Source: Buchnera aphidicola (Anoecia corni) (GTDB taxonomy: Bacteria > Pseudomonadota > Gammaproteobacteria > Enterobacterales > Enterobacteriaceae). Taken from it: 64,000 nucleotides of DNA. The translations under genes and the position numbers were made by a program. Positions 9,168 through 19,282 of this stretch are shown one piece after another; position 1 is the stretch's first letter, and every line of letters starts with the position of its first letter. The stretch is from the NCBI RefSeq assembly GCF_964056675.1, contig NZ_OZ060371.1:434001-498000 (forward strand), read 5' to 3'. The notes under the pieces are model-generated. The model was not told the DNA's origin, made no database searches, and saw only the letters and a list, made by a program, of their open reading frames with translations.

Positions 9168-10457
9168 ATGAAAAAAAAAAATAAAGAAAATAAAACAATC
9201 AAACATCACTTGATAACATTAAATATTAGCAAAAAAGAATTTTTAAAAAGAATGAATCTAGAAAGTATCATCTTAAAAAAAAATGTATCTTTACATGGTT
9301 TTAGAAAAGGAAAAGTTCCATTAAATATTATTTATGAAATGCATAAAAATGAAATTATGCAAAAATCAATTACATATCTGATGAAAAAAAACTTTTTCAA
9401 TTATATTGATAAAAAAAGATACAAAATATTAGATCGTCCAAAATATATTTTTCAAGAAGATTCATTTGATAAAAATATTACTTATTCAGTTGAGTTTTAT
9501 GAATACTTATCTTCTTCGATAAAATCGATAAAAAACACTACAATCATAAAACCGAAAATTAATATTACTAACTCAGATAAATCTTTTTATTTAAAAAAAA
9601 TATATAAAAATTATTTATCATGGAAAAAAAAATCTTATTATTTAATACAAAACTCAGATAAAATTACTATTGACTATAAAATAAAGCATAATAACCTATA
9701 TATTGAAAAATATAAAACAAAAAATTTTTCTTTTATTATAAATAATAAATTATTTTTTTCTGAGATTCAAAATAAACTATTAGGACATAAAATAGGCGAT
9801 GTTTGTAATATATATAAAACATTTTCTTCAAATTTTTATGAAAAAGAACTTAAAGGAAAAAAAGTAAAAATTATAATTTTAATTAAAAATATAGAAAAAC
9901 TATATTTACCTGTTTCAAAAAAAATAGAATTTCTAAAAAAAATTAAAAGTAGTTTATTTAATAATGTTAAAAAAAAAATGAAAACAACATTAAATGTTTT
10001 TAAAAAAATATATATTAAAAAACAAATTATTAATAATATTTTAAAGAAAAATTCTATCTCTTTTCCGGAAAAAATGATAAAAAAAGAAATGAATTTAATA
10101 TATAAATATTATAATACTAAATATGAAAAAAAATTTAGATGTTTACTTTCAATTTATTCAGAAAAAAAAGTAAAAGCTGAAGCTATAAAAAATTTAATTT
10201 TAAAATTAACTTTTAAAAAAGTTATTAATGAAAATCTAATTTCTATTGATAAAAATATTATACAAAATTTTTTTCAAAGTTCTTTTAAAAAAGAACATAT
10301 ATATTCAAAATATATAAATGCTTATTATAAAAATACAAAAATAAGAAAAAAAATAGATAATTTTATTATAGAAAATAAAATCTATTCAACTTTACTTAAA
10401 TCAACAAAAATTATATATAAACAATATTCTTTTCAACAATTTATTAAAAAGATTTAA
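9168..10457 (+). CDS. tig: Trigger factor (divergent)
   Basis: A 429-residue protein of normal family length (E. coli 432) in the conserved position before clpP-clpX-lon. The ribosome-docking signature is intact as HGFRKGKVPLNII near residues 43-55. The following peptidyl-prolyl isomerase region (about 145-245) and the C-terminal chaperone arms are highly diverged, extremely rich in Lys, Ile and Asn. Function as a ribosome-bound chaperone for nascent chains is likely because the docking loop is kept; isomerase activity is doubtful. GGA precedes the ATG by 6 nt. Confidence 0.88.
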   Translation: MKKKNKENKTIKHHLITLNISKKEFLKRMNLESIILKKNVSLHGFRKGKVPLNIIYEMHKNEIMQKSITYLMKKNFFNYIDKKRYKILDRPKYIFQEDSFDKNITYSVEFYEYLSSSIKSIKNTTIIKPKINITNSDKSFYLKKIYKNYLSWKKKSYYLIQNSDKITIDYKIKHNNLYIEKYKTKNFSFIINNKLFFSEIQNKLLGHKIGDVCNIYKTFSSNFYEKELKGKKVKIIILIKNIEKLYLPVSKKIEFLKKIKSSLFNNVKKKMKTTLNVFKKIYIKKQIINNILKKNSISFPEKMIKKEMNLIYKYYNTKYEKKFRCLLSIYSEKKVKAEAIKNLILKLTFKKVINENLISIDKNIIQNFFQSSFKKEHIYSKYINAYYKNTKIRKKIDNFIIENKIYSTLLKSTKIIYKQYSFQQFIKKI

Positions 10458-10641
10458 GCAAATTAAAAATTTTAAACAATAAATATATTATTATATATAT
10501 AATATCTTTTAATGATGTTCAATATATTTATATATTGTATATTTTAAATACTAAAATTAAAATGTTTTATATATGCAATAAATATTAACATTTATAATGA
10601 ATTTATTACTTTTAACAAATTAACATAATTAATAAAAAAAT

Positions 10642-11268
10642 ATGTATAAAAACAAAATATGTCAAAATTATGCAAAAAATTATTCACATCTTATTCCAAT
10701 GGTAGTAGAAAATCATGAAAGAGGAGAAAGATCTTACGATATATACTCTCGTCTATTAAAAGAACGGATTATATTTGTAACAGGATCTATAGAAGATAAT
10801 ATGGCTAATACAGTAATAGCCCAACTTTTGTTTTTAGAATCTGAAAATCCAAACAAAGATATCTTTTTATATATCAACTCTCCGGGAGGAATTATCAGTT
10901 CAGGTATGTCTATTTACGATACAATGCAATTTATAACACCAGAAGTGAATACTATTTGTATAGGACAAGCGTGTTCTATGGCAGCTTTTTTACTTGCTGC
11001 GGGAAATAAAAAAAAACGATATTCCCTTCCTAATTCTAGAATTATGATTCATCAACCTTTAGGACAATATAAAGGACAGGCATCTGATGTTGCAATACAT
11101 GCTAAGGAAATTTTATTTATAAAAAAAAAAATGAATAAAATTCTTGCTAAAATGACAAAAAATACTTTTGAAAAAGTAGAAATGGATACTGAAAGAGATT
11201 GTTTTTTGAGTGCTCGCGAAGCAAAAGAATATGGTTTAATTGATTCTATTCTAACAACTAGAATGTAA
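10642..11268 (+). CDS. clpP: ATP-dependent Clp protease proteolytic subunit ClpP
   Basis: A 208-residue serine peptidase (E. coli 207) that forms a 14-mer chamber and degrades substrates delivered by ClpX, encoded next. The catalytic triad is seen: Ser near 112 in GQACSMAAFLLAAG, His near 137 in RIMIHQPLGQY, Asp near 186 in DTERDCFLS. The DIFLYINSPGG block is intact. The N-terminal propeptide is diverged, as usual. 113 nt separate it from clpX; the two are probably co-transcribed. Confidence 0.97.
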   Translation: MYKNKICQNYAKNYSHLIPMVVENHERGERSYDIYSRLLKERIIFVTGSIEDNMANTVIAQLLFLESENPNKDIFLYINSPGGIISSGMSIYDTMQFITPEVNTICIGQACSMAAFLLAAGNKKKRYSLPNSRIMIHQPLGQYKGQASDVAIHAKEILFIKKKMNKILAKMTKNTFEKVEMDTERDCFLSAREAKEYGLIDSILTTRM

Positions 11269-11381
11269 ATTCTATTATTTTGTTTAAATTCAATAATTAT
11301 TTGTATAAATAAAGTTTATATTTTTTATTATAAAATTATAAACTATAAAATTAAATATAAACTTTATATGTAAGGTTTTTT

Positions 11382-12632
11382 ATGAACGATGATTTTAAAA
11401 AAAAAATTGACTCTATGTTACATTGTTCTTTTTGTAATAAATCTGAAAATAAATTAAAAAAAATTATAACTGGAAAAAATGTATCTATTTGTGAAGAATG
11501 CATTCTTTTATGCAATGAAATAATTACACAAGAAAAAAATAGCGAAATTAATCAATTTATGTGTAAAATACATTTAACTCCACATGAAATATACAAACAT
11601 TTAAACCATCACATAATTGGACAAAAAAAATCTAAAAAAATACTTTCTGTAGCAGTGTACAATCATTATAAACGCATTAAAAAAAATACTTTTGAAAACA
11701 ATAAAGTTGAATGTGAAAAAAGTAATGTTTTACTAATAGGACCAACTGGAAGCGGAAAAACATTATTAGCTAAAACATTAGCAAAAATTATAAATGTTCC
11801 TTTTGTTATAGTTGATGCAACTACATTAACTGAAGCAGGCTACGTAGGCGAAGATGTTGAAAACATTATACAGAAACTGTTAAGTACTTGTAACTTTGAT
11901 ATTGAAAAAGCTGAACGAGGAATCATTTATATTGATGAAATAGATAAGATTGCACGAAAATCTGAAAATGTTTCTATTACTAGAGACGTTTCTGGAGAAG
12001 GAGTGCAACAATCGTTATTAAAAATAATAGAAGGAACACTAGCTTCCATTCCACCTAAAGGTGGCAGAAAACATCCTAATCAAGAATTTTTAAACGTTAA
12101 TACTTCTAACATTTTATTTATATGTGGCGGAGCTTTTCATGGATTAGAAAAAATTATTTCAAAAAGAATACATACTACCAATTCTATTGGATTTCATTCT
12201 GTTCTAAACAATATAGAAAAATATAATTTTAATTTATTAGAAAAAATAGAACCTAAAGATTTAATAAAATTTGGATTAATTCCTGAATTTGTTGGAAGAT
12301 TACCTATACTAACTAGTGTAGAAAAACTAGATTATAAATCTTTATCAAAAATATTAACTGAGCCAAAAAATGCGTTAATTAAACAATATCAAACACTCTT
12401 TGAAATTGAAGGAGTTGAACTAGAATTCTGTGATCAATCTATTAAAGCAATAGCAAAACAAGCATTAAAAAAAAATATAGGAGCAAGAGGTCTACGTTCT
12501 ATTTTGGAAAATATTTTATTAGATACTATGTTTAATTTACCTTCTATTAATAATGTAAAAAAAATATTAATTACAGAAGAAACTGTTTATAACAATTCTG
12601 ATCCAGTATTAATTTATAAAACAAAAAATTAA
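11382..12632 (+). CDS. clpX: ATP-dependent Clp protease ATPase subunit ClpX
   Basis: A 416-residue AAA+ unfoldase (E. coli 424). The N-terminal zinc-binding domain has four cysteines (CSFCNKS about 15-18 and CEECI about 37-40). Walker A is GPTGSGKT, the pore loop GYVG lies in TEAGYVGEDVE, Walker B is IIYIDEIDKI, and the sensor 2 arginine lies in NIGARGLR. An internal GFHSVLNN stretch replaces the usual IGF-loop neighbourhood (ClpP docking) with moderate divergence. Partner of the ClpP encoded just upstream. Confidence 0.97.
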   Translation: MNDDFKKKIDSMLHCSFCNKSENKLKKIITGKNVSICEECILLCNEIITQEKNSEINQFMCKIHLTPHEIYKHLNHHIIGQKKSKKILSVAVYNHYKRIKKNTFENNKVECEKSNVLLIGPTGSGKTLLAKTLAKIINVPFVIVDATTLTEAGYVGEDVENIIQKLLSTCNFDIEKAERGIIYIDEIDKIARKSENVSITRDVSGEGVQQSLLKIIEGTLASIPPKGGRKHPNQEFLNVNTSNILFICGGAFHGLEKIISKRIHTTNSIGFHSVLNNIEKYNFNLLEKIEPKDLIKFGLIPEFVGRLPILTSVEKLDYKSLSKILTEPKNALIKQYQTLFEIEGVELEFCDQSIKAIAKQALKKNIGARGLRSILENILLDTMFNLPSINNVKKILITEETVYNNSDPVLIYKTKN

Positions 12633-12824
12633 TAAATATATACATATAACAATAAATACTAGTATTATTAAAACAATCAAAATGTTCATAAAATACGTTT
12701 GTCACATAGTTATTGAAAAAAATTTGATTGTCATACGTTATAATAATTAATTATTCATACAATTATTAATTGAGTTGAAAATCAATTTTTTCAAATTAGT
12801 TTAAAAATATAAAGGTCTATATTA

Positions 12825-15182
12825 ATGAATATTGACATGTTAGAAAAAAATATTAAAATTTCTATTTTACCATTACGAGATGTCGTAGTGTATCCTTATA
12901 TGGTTATTCCTTTATTTGTAGGAAGAAAAAAATCGATTCAATGTATAGAATATTCTATGAAACATGATAAAAAAATACTATTAATTACTCAAAAAAAATC
13001 AACTATAGAAGAACCTAAAGAATCTGATTTATTTAAAGTTGGAACTATAGCAAAAATTCTTCAAATGTTGAAATTACCAGATGGAACAGTCAAGGTATTA
13101 GTAGAAGGATTATTCCGTGCAAAAATAAAAAACTTTATAGAAGAAAAAAAAGAATATTTTTTAGCAAATGTTTGCAAAAAAAAATCTGAGCCTGTAGAAG
13201 AAAAAAAAGTTACTGTTTTATTGAGAACAACTATTAACCAATTTAAAAAATATATAAAATTAAATAAAAAAATTCCTTTTGACATATTAACTACTCTACA
13301 AGAAATACATGATCCAGAAAAATTAGCAGATACTATCGTGTCTCATATTCCGTTAAAATTATCATCAAAACAATTAATACTGGAGTTAGAAAATGTTGAA
13401 GAAAGATTAGAAAATATAATGAGTGTAATAGAATCAGAAATTGATTTACTAGAAATTGAAAAAAAAATTAGAAATCGTGTCAAAAACCAAATGGAGAAAA
13501 GCCAAAGAGAATATTATTTAAACGAACAAATAAAAGCTATTCAAAAAGAATTAGGGGAACCGGATTCAAATTTAGACGAAAATGAAGTTTTAGAAAAAAA
13601 AATAAAAATAAGTAAAATGCCAAAAGACGCTAAAAAAAAAGCTATATCAGAACTTCAAAAATTGAAAATGATGTCTTCTATGTCAGCAGAAGCTACTGTT
13701 ATTAGAAATTATATTGATTGGATGTTACAAGTTCCATGGAATACAAAAAGCAAAATAAAAAAAAATTTACATATAGCAAAACATATATTAGATAACGATC
13801 ATTACGGATTAGATAATATCAAAGAAAGAATTCTGGAATTTCTTGCTGTACAAAATAGAACAAAAAAATTAAAAGGTCCGATATTATGTTTAGTAGGACC
13901 TCCTGGAGTAGGAAAAACTTCATTAGGAAAATCTATAGCAAAAGCCACTGGGCGAAAATATATTAGAATGGCATTAGGTGGAATAAAAGATGAAGCTGAA
14001 ATAAGAGGTCATCGAAGAACATATATTGGATCTATGCCTGGGAAGATAATTCAAAAAATAGCTAAAGTTGGAGTCAAAAATCCTCTTTTTTTACTAGATG
14101 AAATTGATAAAATGGCTTTTGATATTAGAATAGATCCAGTGGCAGCATTATTAGAAGTTTTAGATATAGAACAAAACATAGCTTTTAATGATCATTACTT
14201 AGAAGTAGATTACGATCTTTCTGACGTAATGTTCATAGCTACTGCTAATTCTACAAATATTCCTACTCCACTATTAGACAGAATGGAAATTTTACGAATT
14301 TCTGGATATACAGAAGATGAAAAAATAAATATAGCAAAAAATTATTTATACGACAAACAAATGAAAAGAAATGCCTTAAAAAATAAAGAACTTTTCATTC
14401 AAGACGATGCTTTGGTTAATATTATAAGATATTATACTCGAGAATCTGGAGTTAGAAATTTAGAAAGAGAAATATCAAAAATATGTAGAAAAACAGTTAA
14501 AAAAATATTATTAAAAAAAGATTGCACCTCTATATCAATTGACAAAAAAAATTTAAAAAAATATTTAGGAATTAAAAAATTTATTTTTGGAAAAACCAGA
14601 TCTTCTAATCACATAGGCCAAGTAACTGGTTTAGCATGGACTGAAGTAGGGGGAGAAATTCTTACTATTGAAACAGCTTGTGTATCTGGAAAAGGAAAGT
14701 TAACCTATACAGGGTCGTTAGGTAAAGTAATGAAAGAATCAATTCAAACTGCTCTGACAGTAGTAAGATCACAAGCAAAATATTTAGGAATAAAAAAAAC
14801 TTTTTATGAAAAAAAAGATGTACACGTACACGTCCCAGAAGGAGCCATACCTAAAGATGGACCGAGCGCAGGAATAGCTATGTGTACTGCTATAGTATCT
14901 TGTTTAACTTATAATCCAGTTAAATCAAATATAGCTATGACAGGAGAAATTACATTAAGTGGAAGAGTTTTAAGTATAGGAGGGTTAAAAGAAAAACTTT
15001 TAGCCGCACGTAGAAGCGGTATTAAAACTGTAATTATACCTAAAGAAAATAAAATACATTTAGAAGAAATTGAAAAAAATATTAAATCTAATCTAAAAAT
15101 TATTACTGTCGAAACAATTAAAGAAGTATTAATTTTAGCATTAGAAAAAAAACCATACTTAACTGAAAATTTTACAAAATAA
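12825..15182 (+). CDS. lon: ATP-dependent protease Lon
   Basis: A 785-residue AAA+ serine protease (E. coli 784) degrading misfolded and regulatory proteins in the cytosol. Order of domains: N-terminal substrate domain starting ILPLRDVVVYPYMVIPLFVG, coiled coil (about 190-300), AAA+ module with Walker A GPPGVGKTS and Walker B FLLDEIDKM, and protease domain with catalytic Ser near 680 in DGPSAGIAM and the Lys about 43 residues later in GGLKEKLLAA. No clear sigma-32 promoter is readable upstream. A strong hairpin follows at 15199-15225. Confidence 0.98.
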   Translation: MNIDMLEKNIKISILPLRDVVVYPYMVIPLFVGRKKSIQCIEYSMKHDKKILLITQKKSTIEEPKESDLFKVGTIAKILQMLKLPDGTVKVLVEGLFRAKIKNFIEEKKEYFLANVCKKKSEPVEEKKVTVLLRTTINQFKKYIKLNKKIPFDILTTLQEIHDPEKLADTIVSHIPLKLSSKQLILELENVEERLENIMSVIESEIDLLEIEKKIRNRVKNQMEKSQREYYLNEQIKAIQKELGEPDSNLDENEVLEKKIKISKMPKDAKKKAISELQKLKMMSSMSAEATVIRNYIDWMLQVPWNTKSKIKKNLHIAKHILDNDHYGLDNIKERILEFLAVQNRTKKLKGPILCLVGPPGVGKTSLGKSIAKATGRKYIRMALGGIKDEAEIRGHRRTYIGSMPGKIIQKIAKVGVKNPLFLLDEIDKMAFDIRIDPVAALLEVLDIEQNIAFNDHYLEVDYDLSDVMFIATANSTNIPTPLLDRMEILRISGYTEDEKINIAKNYLYDKQMKRNALKNKELFIQDDALVNIIRYYTRESGVRNLEREISKICRKTVKKILLKKDCTSISIDKKNLKKYLGIKKFIFGKTRSSNHIGQVTGLAWTEVGGEILTIETACVSGKGKLTYTGSLGKVMKESIQTALTVVRSQAKYLGIKKTFYEKKDVHVHVPEGAIPKDGPSAGIAMCTAIVSCLTYNPVKSNIAMTGEITLSGRVLSIGGLKEKLLAARRSGIKTVIIPKENKIHLEEIEKNIKSNLKIITVETIKEVLILALEKKPYLTENFTK

Positions 15183-15198
15183 TTATAATTATTTTGCA

Positions 15199-15225
15199 AC
15201 TGGTGAAATGAAACATTTTACCAGT
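15199..15225 (+). terminator. Hairpin terminator after lon
   Basis: Seventeen bases past the lon stop, ACTGGTGAAATG (15199-15210) and CATTTTACCAGT (15214-15225) form a 12-bp stem with one G-U pair and an AAA loop, followed by a T-rich stretch. It is one of very few G/C-containing hairpins between genes in this window, so it is likely a real terminator separating lon from ppiD. Confidence 0.75.
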
Positions 15226-15465
15226 GTGTATTTTACTAAATAAATATCATATACATTAACTATATATTTATTTAAAAAATAATTTTTAATAAATCAAACT
15301 TAAAATAATTTTGACTATAAAATGTCAGTTTTATATTATATACTAGCTATAATTAACACATACGTACATATATATATTTTTAATTTATATACTTATGTAT
15401 TTGTATTTTTTAATTAATTCAAATTAATTTAAATTTTAATTTTTAATATCAAGGCTAATTTCAAA

Positions 15466-17328
15466 TTGAACAAGATCATAGTTAATAGTTTATTAACTTT
15501 ACTAGCTATTTCTTTAATGATAAGTATTACTTATACTTGCGTTAATAAAAACAGCATAAAAAAAGAACATACATCTAATGTGTATAGCATACAAAAAAAA
15601 GACAATACACTTAAATATATTTATCAATTAATTTCTTCAGAAAAAAATACAATTTCTAATAATTTATTAAACAATTTTTACTATAAAAAAAATAATTCTA
15701 TTAATCAAAACTATAGAAAATTTTTATCTAAAAAAATCAAAAATATATTATTAGAGCAATATATGAATAAAATTCATTTTTTATTAAGTTCCTCTTTTAT
15801 AAAAAAAAAAATACAAACATTATCTTTTTTTAAAAAAAATAACAAATTTAATCAAAATAAATTTAATAATTTTTTAAAGATTTTACATATTTCAAAAAAA
15901 GAATATGAAAATTTTGTAAATATACAAGAATCGAAAAAAAAATTTTTATCCGTACTAGAAGATACTGATTTTTTAACAAATTCAGAACTAAATATACTTA
16001 TAAAATCTTTCTCTGAACACAGAATAATTAGGCAAGCTAAAATAAATGTCTACAAAAAAATAAATCAGCAAAAAATAACACTACAAAATATAAAAAATTA
16101 TTACAAAAAACATAAATATTCATTTTTTCATCCTGAAAAATTAAAAATAAATTATATTAAACTTGATATTAATAAATTAAAAATGTCAGTTAATAATAAT
16201 AATTTAAAAAATTGGAATACATCAAATTGTCAGAATCCTTTTATTTCAACAAAAAGAAAATTTACTATTCTAAAAACTAATTCTAAAAAAACAGCTAAAA
16301 CTATAATAACAGAATTATTATTTGGAAAAAATTTTAAAAAAATAGAAAAACAAAGAAAAAAAACAACTAATTATATTCCTATAACAGAAAATAATAGTAC
16401 AAGTTGGATAACTAACTCGTCATTTCCAAGTGAAATTCAACGTGTGTTTTTAGCATATAATGGGAATATTTCTAAAATAATTTGTTCGAAACAAGGTTTT
16501 TATATTTTAAAATCCAGTAAAGTAATTCCTTCACAAAAAAAAACAGTTCTAAATGCAAAAAAGATTTTTACGCCAAAATCAACTGACAATATAAATAACC
16601 AAAAATTTCAGATAATCAAACAGAAAATATATCAAGAAATAAAAAATAAGAAAAATAATTTAAAAAATATTGCTAAAAAATTTAAGTTAGATGTTCTTCA
16701 TGCTACACTTTTTTCTAAAAAAAATACTCTAAAAAATTTAATAAATACTATTCTAGAAAAAAAAACATTTAAAAAATTAAATATTCACTCTATATCTAAT
16801 GTAAATTTATATAAAATCGATTTTAAACATGGAATATGTTACTTATTCAATATAGAAAAATATATCCCAAAAAAACAAAAAACTATTTCAGAATGTATAA
16901 AAGAAATAAAAAATATATTGAGATATACGCAAACAAGAAAAAAAATAATAATGAATTTAAAAAAAACAATAGATACTACACCGAATAATAAGTTGCGGAT
17001 TTTATTAAATAAACAATTTGTTTTTTCTAATAAAATCATCCTATCTCAATTAAACATTTCGCCACTCCAGAAATTTTCATTTAATTTAAAATTAAAACTT
17101 CAAAATCAACCAGTTTATGGAATTTTTACAAATCCAAAAGGACATATATTTCTTATTGAATGTAATAATACATTTTATTCTAATAGTTCTAACAAAAAAA
17201 ATATTTTATTTTTAAAAAATTACATTGAAAATTATTATTCTCATATTTGTGTTCATAACATATTTCACAGTCTAGAACAAACATCTGACATTAAAAATAA
17301 CACTCAACTATCAGGAAATATAGTTTAA
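15466..17328 (+). CDS. ppiD: Periplasmic folding chaperone PpiD (divergent)
   Basis: A 620-residue protein (E. coli 623) in the conserved place after lon. An N-terminal membrane anchor (about residues 7-26) is followed by a SurA-like N-domain and a parvulin-type region (about 270-360), with the block ending FPSEIQRVFLAYNGNISK and GFYILKSSKV. Its role is to hold proteins emerging from the Sec channel. The match to E. coli is weak outside these blocks and lysine/asparagine runs abound, so parvulin catalysis is unlikely. The start is TTG, 11 nt after AAGG; no ATG fits the anchor better. Confidence 0.85.
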   Translation: MNKIIVNSLLTLLAISLMISITYTCVNKNSIKKEHTSNVYSIQKKDNTLKYIYQLISSEKNTISNNLLNNFYYKKNNSINQNYRKFLSKKIKNILLEQYMNKIHFLLSSSFIKKKIQTLSFFKKNNKFNQNKFNNFLKILHISKKEYENFVNIQESKKKFLSVLEDTDFLTNSELNILIKSFSEHRIIRQAKINVYKKINQQKITLQNIKNYYKKHKYSFFHPEKLKINYIKLDINKLKMSVNNNNLKNWNTSNCQNPFISTKRKFTILKTNSKKTAKTIITELLFGKNFKKIEKQRKKTTNYIPITENNSTSWITNSSFPSEIQRVFLAYNGNISKIICSKQGFYILKSSKVIPSQKKTVLNAKKIFTPKSTDNINNQKFQIIKQKIYQEIKNKKNNLKNIAKKFKLDVLHATLFSKKNTLKNLINTILEKKTFKKLNIHSISNVNLYKIDFKHGICYLFNIEKYIPKKQKTISECIKEIKNILRYTQTRKKIIMNLKKTIDTTPNNKLRILLNKQFVFSNKIILSQLNISPLQKFSFNLKLKLQNQPVYGIFTNPKGHIFLIECNNTFYSNSSNKKNILFLKNYIENYYSHICVHNIFHSLEQTSDIKNNTQLSGNIV

Positions 17329-17527
17329 TAAAATATTTTTATTTAAAATTATTTTTAAAAATATATTCACTTTTTCGATGAAAATAAATTAGTATAAAAT
17401 TTTCTATTTTTGTTATTATTTTTTTAGTATTACAAGTATTATACATATCTATATTAAAATATTAAAAATATAACAATTTTACCCATAACTTATTCATATA
17501 CATACTTTAACTAGTAGGAAATTTTCT

Positions 17528-19258
17528 GTGAAATTGTTTAATCAATTAAAATGGTTTTTTTTAAAAGAATGGAAACGCTATTTAGGAGCTATAACACTAT
17601 TACTTATAATTGCTATACTTCAACTTCTTCCTCCTAAATTACTTGGAATGTTAGTAGATGCAATCATTCAAAATAAAAAAAATAGCATAAATATGTTTAA
17701 CTGGATTATATCTATGCTTACTACTTCTATTATCATTTATATCTTTCGATATATTTGGAGAATTTTATTATTTGGTGCATCATATAAATTAGCTGTAGAA
17801 TTAAGAAAAAAATTATATAAATCCCTTAGTAAACACACTATGTCTTTTTATTTAACAAAAAGAACTGGAGATTTAATGGCAAGGGCTACTAATGACGTAG
17901 ACCGTGTAGTTTTTGCAGCAGGAGAAGGAGTGTTAACATTGGTTGATTCTCTGGTTATAGGTGTTTCTGTTTTAATTGTTATGAGTACTCAGATCAGTTT
18001 TAAACTTACTATAATTGCTTTATTACCTATGCCAATAATGGCATTTATAATACAAAAATTTGGAAAAAAATTACACATTCGTTTTCTTGAATCACAAGCT
18101 GCTTTTTCTTCTTTAAATAATCAAGTACAAGAAAGTTTAACTAGTATCAGGATGATAAAAGCTTTTGGATTAGAAAAAAGTCAATTAATAAAATTTAATA
18201 AAATTGCTAACTTTACTAGCTTTAAAAATATGGAAGTATCTAAAGTTGATGCATGTTTTGAACCAATAATTCATTTTTTTATTTCTTTATCTAATCTTTT
18301 ATCTATTACTGTAGGAGGTTGGTTAGTTTGGACTAATGCTATAAGTTTAGGACAATTAACTAGTTTTATTATGTATTTAGGATTGATTATTTGGCCTATG
18401 TTAGCTTTAGCATGGATGTTTAATATAGTGGAAAGAGGGAGTGCTGCTTGGGAAAGAATTCAAGAAATTTTAATTATTCCAAACAATACAAATAATAAAA
18501 ATTTATATACTACTTTTCCAAAAATACTTAATAGTTTCATTATTAATATTAATTATTTCAAATATCCAAATACTAAAGATCATTTTTTAAAAAATATAAA
18601 AATTGTTTTATCATCAGGAAAAATATTAGGGTTATGTGGACCTACAGGATCTGGAAAAACAACGTTATTAAATATAATACAACGTAATTTTCCAATAGAT
18701 AAAGGAGAGATTATTTTTAATGGAGTAAATTTAAATGAATTATCTTTAAAAGAATGGAGAAATCATATTGCAGTAGTCAATCAAACTACATTTTTATTTT
18801 CTGATACAATATTTAATAACATAGCTTTAGGAAAACCTAACGCAACTTATTCTGAAATAAAATTTGTTTCTATAATAGCAAATATTCATACTGATATTAT
18901 TCGATTTCCTAAAAAATACAATACTCAAGTTGGAGAGAAAGGGGTTATGCTGTCAGGAGGACAAAAACAGAGAATTGCAATTGCTAGAGCTTTATTATTA
19001 AATGCAGAATTATTAATTTTAGATGATGCTTTATCTGCTGTTGATGGATGCACCGAGCACAAAATATTAAAAAATATAAAAAAATGGAAAAAGAAAAATC
19101 AAAGTATAATTATTTCATCTCATAGATTATCTGTTATAAAAAACTCTGATGAAATTGTAGTTATGAAAAATGGAAACATTATTCAACATGGTTCTCATAC
19201 AAATTTAATGAAAGAAGTAAATTGGTACAGTAAAATGTATAATTATCAACATATTTAA
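17528..19258 (+). CDS. mdlA: Multidrug resistance-like ABC half-transporter MdlA
   Basis: A 576-residue fused membrane-ATPase half transporter (E. coli SmdA/MdlA 590), pairing with MdlB. Six membrane helices precede an ATPase domain with Walker A GPTGSGKTT (about 376-384), signature LSGGQKQR and Walker B LLILDDALSAVDG. The residue after Walker B is Asp instead of the catalytic Glu, as in its E. coli homologue, so this is the degenerate half of an asymmetric pair. Start is GTG, 8 nt after AGGA. Substrate in the symbiont is unknown. Confidence 0.94.
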   Translation: MKLFNQLKWFFLKEWKRYLGAITLLLIIAILQLLPPKLLGMLVDAIIQNKKNSINMFNWIISMLTTSIIIYIFRYIWRILLFGASYKLAVELRKKLYKSLSKHTMSFYLTKRTGDLMARATNDVDRVVFAAGEGVLTLVDSLVIGVSVLIVMSTQISFKLTIIALLPMPIMAFIIQKFGKKLHIRFLESQAAFSSLNNQVQESLTSIRMIKAFGLEKSQLIKFNKIANFTSFKNMEVSKVDACFEPIIHFFISLSNLLSITVGGWLVWTNAISLGQLTSFIMYLGLIIWPMLALAWMFNIVERGSAAWERIQEILIIPNNTNNKNLYTTFPKILNSFIININYFKYPNTKDHFLKNIKIVLSSGKILGLCGPTGSGKTTLLNIIQRNFPIDKGEIIFNGVNLNELSLKEWRNHIAVVNQTTFLFSDTIFNNIALGKPNATYSEIKFVSIIANIHTDIIRFPKKYNTQVGEKGVMLSGGQKQRIAIARALLLNAELLILDDALSAVDGCTEHKILKNIKKWKKKNQSIIISSHRLSVIKNSDEIVVMKNGNIIQHGSHTNLMKEVNWYSKMYNYQHI

Positions 19259-19282
19259 TATAATTGAAAAGGAAAATATTGA

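Noticed and set aside
12633..12824. Sigma-32 heat-shock promoter before lon
   Set aside because: TTGAAA and TATAAT strings occur but at 20-nt spacing and without the CCCCAT-type -10; not distinguishable from chance in AT-rich DNA.
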